Assembly: GCA_031763025.1 (NCBI GenBank)
Contig: JASSKH010000028.1
Coordinates: forward strand, 5,808,075-5,872,074
From: Macrocystis pyrifera
Taxonomy: Eukaryota; Sar; Phaeophyceae; Laminariales; Laminariaceae
DNA length: 64,000 nt
Direction of reading: 5' to 3'
Under the pieces are notes generated by a model that was given only the letters and a program-made list of their open reading frames with translations, had not been told where the DNA came from and searched no databases. This document shows, piece by piece, positions 33,301-44,832 of this stretch; the first letter of the stretch is position 1, and every line of letters starts with the position of its first letter. The translations under genes and the position numbers were made by a program.

Positions 33301-35696
33301 CCGACAGTGGCACGGAAGGCAGCAGAGACTTCGTCTTGCGGGTCATCTCGAGCACATCCTCGGCGGAGAACGTCAGCCCCTGGTCGTAGAAGGAGTCGAA
33401 GTTTCCGAGCTCCACCATCTCGGCGCCGGCCGCGACGCAGGCGGGGAAGAGGCTGGGGTCGACCGCCGACACGCACACCTTTTCCACGAACAACAAACAG
33501 TCGCCAGGTCAACAAAATAAACGGAACGAATAAAAAAGGCGCGCGATACGTAGCACGTAGATGTCTTGTGTGTAAATGTAAAAGCACGCGGCTATAATGT
33601 GAGAAAATTCGCATCAGGATAGGCTACGTAGGCTACACGACTTTTTGCGTTGTCCATTCGGACGACACAAAAGATGGGCAAGTGAGGCGAGCTTAAACAT
33701 TACGTTACCGGCTTGCCGGAATTTTTCAATTAACAAACAAAACACACGCGCTCGTACATACCAGGTACCAGGTACCGGCACGCACATACAAGGCGCTTCG
33801 CTCCGCGGGCGGCCTACGCCGCCCGCTACGCTCGCTCAGGAAGGAAACATCAAATTATGCGAAGCGGACAGAGGTCCATGATTGAATATTGTTTTTTTAA
33901 TGGCCCCTGTAGTCAGCTGCAAACTGGCGACTTGACAATGCCAAGAGTCCCGCCGCCGTGCTTCCGGAGAAAACAGCTCGGACGCCACATATGCTTCGCG
34001 TCGCGGGCGGTTTTCCGCTACGCTCGCTCACACGTCGTACATACGTACAAACCCCAGGTAGGGTACTTATTTTTTTCTTTCGATATGCTCTGTGTCTGTG
34101 TACTCGTCGTATGTACGAAATATAAAGCACAGAACGGCACAGCAACACAGCAAAAACAATGAAAATGAAACCGAAAATTTCTAAAAGAAATAAAATCCCC
34201 GTCCCCTTTCGTGTAATAATTTACTACCTGAGTGGAACGAACACCTTACACCAGTCAAAAAAAAAAAAAAAAAATGAAAAAAAAATCTTACAGCAGAGCT
34301 TCTCTCTCAGCCTCGTACGCCGCCCGCCCCTCTCGCGACCATCTCGCCACCGATTCAGTCCGGGTAAAGCTTCCCTCCCTCTCTTCCACAGTGAGCCCCG
34401 TCGCCCGCCTCGCGTGAAGCCCAGTGCTCACCGTGGACCTCGACGCAAGCTCGACAATGTTGGTGCTCATTCGGGGTACCTCCCTCTTGTGACTCTCAGC
34501 CCGGTCGCAAAAATAAGCACCGCTTGAATATTATCTTACAATCCCGAACGACTCTTAAATACTCGTACGTACTCTATCCAAAATCACAAATGGAGGCCAG
34601 ACAGAGCCTATTGATGCATCCCGCGTGTCTCGAGGCACACGCGACGCCTAGGCACGAAAGCGGCGACCGCGCTCCTTGCAACTCCCCCTCTACTCGCCAG
34701 CATCCGCTGACACCCGCGACGGTGCCGGGTTCGCCCGCGCAACCGTGCTCGGAGTACACGCACGCACACGAAACGAAAGAAGAAAAAAGGAAAGAAGGAC
34801 TGAAAGTACGACGAGAAATAAATGGAGAAAACAAAGACTCGCTGGAACGGTCCGGCAAGTAATAAAAGGAGGCGATTCCCAAGTGGGAGCTCTGAGAGGC
34901 CAGGGATGTACCAACGGAGCACGCTCAGAGATCGAGATCGAAGTAAGTATATCTATGATAGGAGTAGCCGAGAAGAACACCGAACACCAAACGAAAACAA
35001 GCAGCGAAAACAAAACCGCGATGACAAACGTAGATCAGCTGTGTGTATGTACACAGCCTCTGTTTTCTCGACTACCTGGTACGAACACCTGGTGGGTCGT
35101 TTCGTTCGTGTGACGCAGACAGCACACACACTCACCGGCACGTTGGAACAGCCTTCGCCGCGCGCACGAGGTCGGGGGTCGCAGGCGATGTCGATGTGAG
35201 TGCCCCCGCCAGCCGCAGCCGCCCTTGCCACCTTGGACACGAGGTCGGCATCGAACTTGTTCAGGCCGGAAATCACCTTCGCCAACCGCCCATCACAATT
35301 GCGCCCAGAGAGCGAGAAAGGGCAGGTAGCAGTAGAGAGAGAGGGCGCGCGGTAGGTGGGTGGGCGGTAGCGTGGGAGGGGGGGTTAGTGTACCATGGGT
35401 ATGGGATGCCTGGTATTCAATCTTTCGTATTTCAAACATGCTTTGCGTCATCGTACATACCTGGTACCAGGTAGAGCTTTGCAAGTACGGCAACAGCGAA
35501 ATAGCTGTGTAAATCATTACAAAAGCAAGGGCTCAGCTACCAAAATGGCGTAGAGTAGGTCGGTAGTACGTATCACCTTGAGTGCCTTGCCGGCTTGGAA
35601 GGGCGCCAGCACGTCGCCAGACATACGCGGGGAGACACAGAATGCATCCGCGCAGGAGAGAGCCGCAGCGGCGGCGACGAAGCAAGTTGATCTCAT
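30397..35696 (-). CDS. ycf23: Ycf23 protein (DUF561), nuclear-encoded with plastid-targeting presequence (six exons, complete)
   Basis: Ycf23 is a conserved plastid/cyanobacterial protein of unknown function with a TIM-barrel-like sequence. Exons in transcript order are 35696-35577, 35276-35136, 33478-33266, 32539-32460, 31382-31216 and 30521-30397. All introns are GT-AG, phases agree throughout, and the total is 846 bp (281 aa plus stop). Residues 1-18 (MRSTCFVAAAAALSCADA) form a signal peptide. Cleavage before F19 gives the A-x-A|F pattern of bipartite plastid targeting in ochrophyte algae. The mature part carries family landmarks in order: KVISGLNKFD (40-49), GGGTHIDIACDP, VCVSAVDPSLF (from 88), GAEMVELGNFDSFYDQGL, LSVTVPHTLDLDEQV, LGVDVIQTEGKFS, PVMAASGLGDITAPMALAAG and GARGVGVGSAVNKLN. 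The location implies transfer from the plastid genome to the nucleus. A coding-like stretch of unknown origin lies in intron 2. Confidence 0.93.
34292..34470 (-). CDS. Coding-like exon nested in ycf23 intron 2, hypothetical
   Basis: From ATG 34470 the minus strand reads MSTNIVELASRSTVSTGLHA and continues with a charged helical segment (VARWSREGRAAYEAEREALL). It ends at a strong GTAAGA donor in phase 2 (34292|34291). The frame is also open upstream (AESHKREVPR), so this may be an internal exon. It is on the ycf23 strand, but inserting it between exons 2 and 3 would split the conserved NVP-VCVSAVDP block. A nested gene, an alternative exon or a decayed insertion are all possible. I do not recognise the protein. 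Confidence 0.3.
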
Positions 35697-36572
35697 CGTA
35701 GCCTTTTCCTCGCTGGTGGACCAATACGATACGCAGGAAGCACATTAATTCGGGAGAGAAAAGCCGGTCCAAGGTAAGCAGTCAAGGCCCAGCAGAATGA
35801 CAATACTGAATAGGGCTCGTGTTTTGACGAAACCTTAGATATATCTAAAACGAGTACCGTACAACACTTTATACCAGGTACTATTTATAGGTAGATACAC
35901 AAACGGCCGCCTGAGGCTTGTGGCACAGGAGATGTATGTATATCGTCTCATTCGGTGATTCGACGCTTCGATGCTAGAAACGCGTGAATCATGAATCGCG
36001 TGTTTGGTTAACAAAACAGCAAGCGCTCTGTAGAGAGGACTGCGAAGGCGGGGTGCATTCAACGGTACGCTGTGAGCTGACTCGTGTGTCAATACCACGG
36101 CTCCAATTTCTCCGTTGGGAAGTGGCCGATCGGGAGTGGGCTAGGCAAGGCAGTAGTCAGCAGTGCGCTGGCAGCAGTTGCTCTGAAAGCGCATGTTTGC
36201 TGACGACGGCACACAAAACGAGGCATTGGTCATTTCATGCTGCGTGCAACTCAAGACGGTGCCCGAAGGAGGGCGCCAGCACGCTGACATTAGGCGTGTA
36301 GAGAATCTTACCTGTGATAATTCTTGGGGTGCTCGGCGAAAGGGTACAGCTGTGGTATAGACAGGCAGGAGGAGTGATCGGTAGCTACATGTTTGCGTGG
36401 TTGCACAAGCAAGGGTTTCCATTAAACTGCATTTGGATTCGTATTTTGCCGTTTCGTTTTGCAAATTATCAAAATCAAATTGTTCGCCTGGATCGTCCTC
36501 GTCGACTCGTCGGCCCGTTGGGCGTTCGTAGCCAAGCACTGGTATATATCTGCCCGGAAATGACAAGTAGGA
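35697..36572. promoter_or_regulatory. Head-to-head interval between ycf23 and the YHYH-GCC gene
   Basis: The ycf23 start (minus) and the candidate start of the YHYH-GCC gene (plus) are 876 bp apart and diverge. No TATA box or clear motif pair is visible. A TACCAGGTA word lies near 35874. If the 36573 start is right, this would be a shared promoter region. Confidence 0.3.
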
Positions 36573-36770
36573 ATGCATTTGCTGATCACGGTGACGCTGG
36601 GCGTGCCCAGCTTAGCGACGGCCTTTACCAGTTCTTCTTCGTCATCAGATAACACTGAAGCGTTGTTCATCGAGGCGGGGAGGACACCGACATGTCCGGC
36701 GGACCTGTTCGACGAGGAGCTTGTGAGAGCCTCGTGCTATCAAGGCGAGAAGCCCGACCCTCCATTTATC
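36573..36770 (+). CDS. Candidate signal-peptide exon of the YHYH-GCC gene
   Basis: The ATG at 36573 opens a 66-codon frame. Residues 1-17 (MHLLITVTLGVPSLATA) look like a signal peptide with cleavage before FTSSSS. It continues with CPADLFDEELVRASCYQGEK and reaches a GTGTAA donor after PPFI in phase 0. The next secure exon (37172) needs phase 1, so a small exon is missing or the donor is elsewhere. The assignment rests on position, strand and a secretory N-terminus. Confidence 0.4.
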
Positions 36771-37171
36771 GTGTAACATCGTTTGCACAACTACTGTACG
36801 AGCAGGACCTGGTGCATGCTCATACGAGAGGCACTAACATCTCAAATACAGCAGTACAGCTAAATGTCAACAACACCCGCTCTATAAGTAACATCTCAAC
36901 GGCTTTTTCGACGACGATGGGCAAAAGGCGATGTTTGTATGAGCGTGAGTGCGCCCGCAGTGAACAGCGTTGCTACTGCAGTTTTCCCCACCCCCGAGGG
37001 TTGAATGCCTGCTATGCACTGAGCTGCAAGCTATTTATACATTCAAGTTGCAGTGGAACATGTACGATGCATTGTCGAAAAGAAAAGAAAACTATAAAAA
37101 AAACTACGTCCTACGAGTATCATACTATGTGTCCATTGCTGTTTACCGCTCGCAATTCGATATTCATGCAG

Positions 37172-40100
37172 ACTGGGATCGGAACGGGAGGTGGTTCATG
37201 CGGCTTCGGTCCTCCGGGATTCCTGCACACTCGTACGGACAGGCGTATGAGCCTTGGGACCATCTTGTCAAGGACCAGGAATGGGACATCACGGTACCAA
37301 TTGACTTCGACGAGGCCGACGCGGAAGGAGCCTTACAGCGCGACGTAGATCCTACCGAGTTTCTGGTGGCCGCGGCTAAAGAGAACCGACCGCTAGGCAT
37401 GGCACTGAATGGTGTACCCTTCTTTTCCCCGCTCACGGCATCAGGTGAAGAATGGTTTTCATTTGGTATAAGCTGTCTTCAAAATAATACAACATGTACC
37501 AGGCAATATAGCACGAACCTCGTCCTGACTGTGCATGGGGTGTCACTACTGCGACACCCACCCGATACCCAACTATATTGATGGAACGAGCTTTCGTTTA
37601 AATCCAGTGTTTTCACGTCGGGCTTTCTTTGGTGTTGTGAAGCGGTGACCGATATTAGTGGTAGTGGTAAGGGACGCAGGTGGTTCTGGCAGCTGGAAAG
37701 CAGTGCTTCGCTTCTTCTGATTTAGATATTTTTATTGATCGCGAGAGCTGAGGAGATGCTCTGGTAGAGAAGTGAGAGGCAGGGGGGAGGGACTCGACGC
37801 CCAGATATACTCGTCCCACCCCACGCCACAAGCTCTCCTAAATTCCCCTTATCTGATGTACGCCTACAGAACTGTCCTATGGCTACCGATCGTTCTTCTG
37901 CTAATGTAAGAACTTCTCACTTCGTGGTCCTATCTGCGTTATGGAACACTACTCTCGTCTAACAGGTTATCCGCCCTAGGGAACATTCCTAAAAGAACGT
38001 TACTCTCGACTAACGGAGTATCCGCCGGGTTGATCCGTTCTTCGGATTATTCTCGTATTCGTGAGACTACAAGACTGCAACACATTGTCTATATCTGTAG
38101 CCCATGAGTATTCCACCCATATCGCAGTGTACTGTACGTACTGAGCTGGTTGTTCTTACACAGCACATCATAGTTACAACGACGGCGATGCTGCACGCAG
38201 AGCTCCCAGAGGTATGCCCAACCGTGGCAGCTCGTACCGGAAGTTTCTCTGCTAGCTACCTACGTTAATGGAATATCGCAACAACAGTGGGGGTGTGCCG
38301 ATGAATGCCCTTGTTTCGCGTACAAAGTGGGTCGTACTCTGTTGGCGTGTCCCTGCTGGGGAGCCTCATACGAAGTGTACCCGCACTGCCCAATGTGAAG
38401 TGGTGACCGAGGTAGGGTAAGGGCAAGGGACGCAGGTGGTTCTGGTAGCTGGAAAGCAGTGCCACGCTTCTTCTGATTTAAATCTTACTGATGGCGAGAG
38501 CTGAGGAGGTGCTCTGGTAGAGAAGTGAGAGGCAGGGGGGTGGGACTCGACACCCAGATATACTCGTCCCACCTCACGCCACAAGTTCTCCTAAATTCCT
38601 CTTATCTGATGTACTCCTACTGAACTTTCCTATGGCTACCGATCGTTCTTCCGCTGATGTAAGAACTTTTCACTTTATGGTCCTATCTGCGTTAAGGAAC
38701 ATTGCTCTCGTCTAACGGGCTATCTGCCCTAGAGAACATTCCTGAAAGAACATTACTCTCGACACACGGAATATCCGCCGGGTTAATGCATTCTTTGGAT
38801 TATTCTTGTATTCCTGATGCTACAAGACTGCAGACTATATTATCTATATCTATAGCCCATGAGTGCTTCACTCATATCACATTAGCCCACTCTGAGTAGT
38901 CGTATATGTGGACCACAAGATTGTCGGAGGGTGATGACAAGGTCCATCCCTAACGGCCAGGAAAAGGTGGTCGAAGATGCGGCTATTCGAACAAAAGAAA
39001 ACCACACCAACGGTCCCACCCTACGTCACCGGCCCGCTTGTAACTCGCGACAGGAGCTGACACGGTAAATCCGCAGCCAGGCACAGCCATGGCGGAGAAC
39101 AGCACATTGTTCGACGAGTGCGCTGGCTCTTTGCAGGCAGAAACGGGGGCGTACGGGTATCGCGTCATGCCCCCGTGTTTGCACGCCGGGTCTTCTACTC
39201 TGCCCAAGGTGATGCTAGACTAAAGGCAATGATCGGCTTCGATCGTGGGGATCGCTGAGCATCGACCTGTACAAGCGTCTTTCTGCGCAAACAGTTTGGA
39301 GTATATTAAATCTAGTATGCACATCAGTCTTTGTTATTAATAGTCTATTGCATTGTCCAAGGAAGTATGTATGCACGCGAATACCTCGTACTTTCACACT
39401 ATTGATTTATGCCAAGCACGAAAAGCGACCCATGCACTCGACGGTGCATCTCTCGATCGTGTTGTCCACCAGGCATTAAACTCTAGCTACTCGTGCCCTC
39501 ACCACGTAACCTACATCAAGTAAATGGGTCTATGTTGATTGATCTCTAAAGGTATAGGCGCAACTGGCACGGGAACGCGTGGCTGACTCCAGACATGAAA
39601 CACGAACTCCTCTTATATTACATCCTCGCTGTAGAGTTGGTTCGCCTCACATGCAGTATAGGGTTCCTCCTGACGAGTGGCATTGGTGGGCACACATTAC
39701 CCCGATATCCCAATACCCGACAGCCGGGATCCCTTTCCAGCGTGGAACTCCCCAATTTACCATGGATCTTATATGTCGTGTATCTGAGTACACCCTACTC
39801 AATATACACGACCATACTCATATCCCCCCTGCTCCTGTGCATGGTCAATGTTCCCCTCAGCTCTGTACATGAAAATGTACGACATCGCAGGGTTGATACA
39901 TCAGTGTGTTGATTGATCTCTAAAGGTATAGGCGCAGCTGGCACGGGAACGCGTGGCTGACTCCAGACATGAAACACGAACTCCTCTTATATTACATCCT
40001 CGCTGTAGAGTTGACTCGCCTCACATGCAGTGTAGGGTTCCACCTGACGAGTGGCATTGGTGGGCACACAATACCCCGATATCCCAATACCCTACAGCCG

Positions 40101-43100
40101 GAATCCCTTTCCAGCGTGGAACTCCCCAATCTACCATGGATCTTATATGTCGTGTATCTGAGTACAATCAATAGTCTACCTACAGCACTACGAGAAACCA
40201 GGCGTTAAACTGTAGCTGCTCGTGCCCTCACCACGTAACCTACATCAAGTAAATGGGTCTACCTACAGCACTACGAGTACCTTTTTTTGTGTCGTGGTCT
40301 ACCTCGCTTTTCCTTTTCTGGGGTCCAATGCCGCCCGTGCCCGAGATGTGCCTACTGCACACAAAATGGTAATGTATATATACCCCCCTCCCCCCCAATA
40401 CCCACGAGGCAGTTACATAGTAATCCCATTGCTGTCTCTGGAAGTGGCCACACCAGAAATTAAATCAATTAATTGATGGTGTCATCCATAAACAAGAAAA
40501 TCCGCCTCTAAAGCGGTTCTTAGTAGGATGCAGCCCACCCTTCATGCGATTCGTCCAACACCTCAACGCGCTTCGCGCTTGGTGCAAGCAATGTCTGCCT
40601 GGTCGGTGAAAACCCGAGATGGTCTGTCCCGGCATTGTAAGGATGCGAGGGTCTATGGTCATACGACTACGGCCATGCCTGATAGTGAGTACCCCCCCCC
40701 CCCCCGCCCAATGCTTATAGGGAGGGGGCTACGATCCCGCGCTTGCGATTAACGGGTTCGAAACCACACAACCGTTGGACACAGACTCCCCGCCACCAGA
40801 GTCTCCCCTGCTCGGGTTCGCCATGAACGGCCGGAGGCTCTACGGCCCGTACGACGCGACACGATCCCTGGCGTGGGGCCTCGACGTCTGCAACGGACGA
40901 TGGGAGATCGACGGTCTTCGCAGCGATTTTTCCGCCGTGTCCGAAGCCGAAGACAATCAAAATAGGCTGTACGCTTACCGAGCGACTCCCGCATTCCCGT
41001 ACCTCATCGGGTGTAGTGGCCCAGCGGGGATGGCGCTTGATGTCGCGGCTGCGGCTGCGGCGGAAGCAGATGCTACGAGTGGTCTGGACCGTTCCAAAAT
41101 CGGGGCCGGGTTTTTGGTGGAAGCCTCGCCCGAGGGGGTCCGGCGGGAAGTTTCTTGTCCATCGATAGCGGCGAGTGCGAAGCTTGTCGCGCTGGGACGT
41201 ACGGGAAGGACGCGGGTACCGTGGGTGCTGCGTGCCCGGGGGGGGGTGAGTAGTTATATGCACAAGCGGGCAGGCGGGGGGAGGCAGGCAGGGAGGGAAG
41301 GGCGTGCCTTGTTTTGAAATCAACAAGAAGAACTGGTGTAGTATGCCCTCTAATGTAGCTTGGCCCCCGATGTAATACTCGTAGTGTAACCTTTTTCTGG
41401 GCAGTACAAGGGTGCGGGCTCCGCCCGCGAATTTTATCACCTGTTGCATTGATACGGCCCGTAGTGGCGTACAAAATGCTTCCCACGAGCAGCGTAAATT
41501 TACTGGCAAGTAAATCGTCGCCGATACCGAACAAACAATTTCTACCGCTTGTACGCATTTGGGTCAGCATTTCATAAGTGGGAGGCTTCCTACAAGAGCT
41601 CGTTCGTAGTCTTACTGAGTGCTTGTGTATACTCTCTTTCCTTAGACGTCGCTCTCGTCTTTGCCTAACTTCTCAGGGTTTTCACCGAAAAATCGTGGCA
41701 AGTTTGCTTTATGGCAGTCGATTTCTAGTGCATGGTCGCCCTAACAATGTTGTCCGTCGGATCGACCCAATTTATGGAACAAACAGTTGTGCCCACAGGG
41801 CTACTTTTGCCCGGATGGAACCGCCACACCCACCCTGAGATGCCCGCCGGGAACGTTCGGCGCGGCGCGAGGAATGGGCAACGACCTCTGCAGCGGGGAG
41901 TGTCAAGAGGGATATTTTTGTCTGTCTGGGTGAGAACAACGTTGTACGCTATACCAGATTGCATTCTTGGCATTGCTTTTGCCATCCGATAGCGCGCAGC
42001 ATGTGCTTCAACGTTGATCATGCATAACTACTCCGGCCGAAAGAAGGAGAGAACCAAGAGAAACCAAAAACGAAAGAGAAACATAGAGACCACTCTGGAC
42101 GTAAATATAAGGAACGCTTGGTATTCATGTTGATGTATAAAAGTTCCTCATATTTTTTCCCAGAGATATCACGAAGTCTATTAACACTACATTTTGTATA
42201 TGTAGATCGTGTGTTTGCGGACCGTTCGCGGCTGGGAAATGCCGCCGGCGGCGGTTCGTAGCATGTTGCATTCCGGGTGGCAAGTAGCAGTAAAGTATGA
42301 TACTCTCCAAGCATTGATGCCCACAGCCTAATATCAAAACGCCGGCCACATACTGTACTTCAGAGCGAGAAAGCCGTGCGTCTGTTTTTTCAAGCCTATT
42401 TGAAACCGTTTGTCAAACGCAACGGCGGCCATATACTGTACGTAGCGCTTGGAAACCGAGCCTCTATTTCGAGGGGGGGGGGGGGGGGGGGGACTTGGTA
42501 CGAAATCAACCCCGAATAAATCGTATGCGTTTCTGCCCGCGTCGACGATGTCGTTGACTGTCGAACGCGACATGTGGCTCCGTCGTCAAGCCGCGATAGT
42601 ACCGAGGGTGCCCAGTCCCATTTCGTACACTGGATTATTCGTTTCAAATCTTCATCCCGTGTCCCCTTCGCGCTCCGCATGTTTCCTCTTTGTTTCCCTA
42701 TTTCCGTCGAATTTCTTGTTTTTCGCGTTGCCAGGTCCGTGGCTCCCGATAGCAACGAATGCGGATCGATGCTGTACTACTGTCCGAAGGGTAGTGGGGA
42801 GCGGAGGCCGGTGAAGAGCGGCTACTACACAACGCCGGAAGCGCTGCCGGGGTCGTCCGAGATGGGCCACGCGAAAGCTCGTCGCGTGAGGTGGGATGTT
42901 TGAGGTCCCGGAATACCTGGACCGTTGGTTTTGAATATTAATATGAAACCTTCCTTTTAGAAACAGTGTGGTGCATGTTTACATATTCAGAGGGGGGGGG
43001 GGGGGGGGGCAGGAAGGTGTACTTGATATCATGCATGGCCGTACCGGGACGGAGCACGTCGGGTTTTCACCGACCAGGCAGCTGTTGCTTGCACCAAGCA

Positions 43101-44028
43101 CTAAGCGCCGTGCGGTGTTGGGCGAGTCGCATGAAGGGTGAGCTGCATCATACTAAGAACCGCTTGTGAGGCGGACTTTCTTGCATATGGAAGACAGCTT
43201 CAATGAGGTAATTTAATTTCCAGTGTGACCATTTCTAGAGACAGCAACGGGAGTATTATGTAACTGACTCGTCGGTGCCATACCATTACCACCGCGTGAT
43301 ACGATCAATACTTTTTTGCGGAATAAAGGTTCTCCACCCCGCACTAATAATCTAACTCGACCACCAGCTGTGACCGACAGCAAAAAAAAAAAACGGTACT
43401 CTGGTTGTCTAGCTCAAGTAGTGAACGGCATGTGTTTTTTACAGTGTCGTTGCCAACCGACGCCGACCCAACCTATATAATATATATAGAGGGGGGGGAG
43501 CACTCTTTTTTTACTTGCCTTAACCATTTCATCAGTGACGCGCATCCCTTTCGAGACGGAGCACCGTTCCTACTCCTAGCAGAGACACCTCCAACATTTG
43601 GGCGCTCACTACATTGTTTCCATATCTTACATAGTTTTTTTTTACTGTTCTTATCTCCTTTTTGTTTCGCCGCCTATGGCCACCATCTATCCCCTATAGT
43701 AGGATAGGTTGGATTAAGAGGGGGGGGGGGTTGATCTTAAGAGTTGGCTCAATAGACGGTCCTGCGGCCACCTTTACTCCACGCTATACAGTGCACGGGG
43801 GCTTCGGTAAACGCCAGCAAGAAAGCGAACGTGTAGAAACCAGTAGGTGCTCGTGATTTAAAAAGCATCTTGACGGGACAAAAAGCAGACCTCTGCTACA
43901 CTATACGACACGCCAATCGAGTTGCTGCGGTATGTTTTGGCTGTTCCATATAGCAATGCTTCTACTGTAGAACGAAAAGCGTGAGCCGGTGCTGTCGTGC
44001 GGATTAAAAAAAAGAAGAACAAAGAGGG

Positions 44029-44060
<32 letters not shown>

Positions 44061-44789
44061 TTATCTACAATGGTGCAGTCGATGCCACCCAGCCAAAACA
44101 CACCCACCCGTGGTGTGCCCCCGCCAACAAATAAAATAATGCACGCCAAAAAACTTGCGACCACACAAGGCCCGAGACACTGCTTCCGCCGCCGACTTGA
44201 CATATCAGCCGCACCCTCGGCGTACGTTCTTTCATCGGCAGACATAGGCATTCACGTATCATACATTACGTTTTCTGACAGTGTCTTGTAAGTACTTTCC
44301 TTTTAAGCATGGTTACACCTGTCGCGCGGCACATTTCGGCCATATAGATCGTCTCCCTCGGACGTGGGTATTGATGAATGTCTTGAACATTACGGGGGAC
44401 CACAGTAAATAGGACCAACTATTGTTAGTAAAAATAGGGAAATATATATACGTTTTTATGTGTACCATAGGTCCTATCTACTATGGTCCCCCGTACTAGT
44501 AAAGAGGATTAATGAAAACAGGGAACGTTCCGAGAATAATCCATGTTCTGTTGAAAGTGAGAACGAGCCGGGTTGGTTGGTAATATATTCCGGAGACTTG
44601 GTTGAATAAAAAGTACCTTCACCGTAGCCATTGTTTGGTTCATCGCGCGAGTAGCAGTGAATGCCAAGCATAATACAGCACGCTTTACTTGTTGCATTTA
44701 CAGGATATCCGTACCTACGCAGTCGTCACGAAGCGTCACGGAGCGGTTCCGAGCTTCCATCCGTCTGTCTGCATCGGTCACATTCAGTT

Positions 44790-44832
<43 letters not shown>

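Noticed and set aside
38127..38393. LTRs B and C as the two ends of one retroelement
   Set aside because: Copy B has its own matching GTGT on both sides, and the 267 bp between them has no primer site or coding content, so they are separate insertions.
40655..40690. 5S rRNA gene, because of the word CTACGGCCAT
   Set aside because: Only the first ten or so bases resemble a 5S 5' end. The following sequence does not match the conserved 5S internal control region, and the word belongs to repeat family R.
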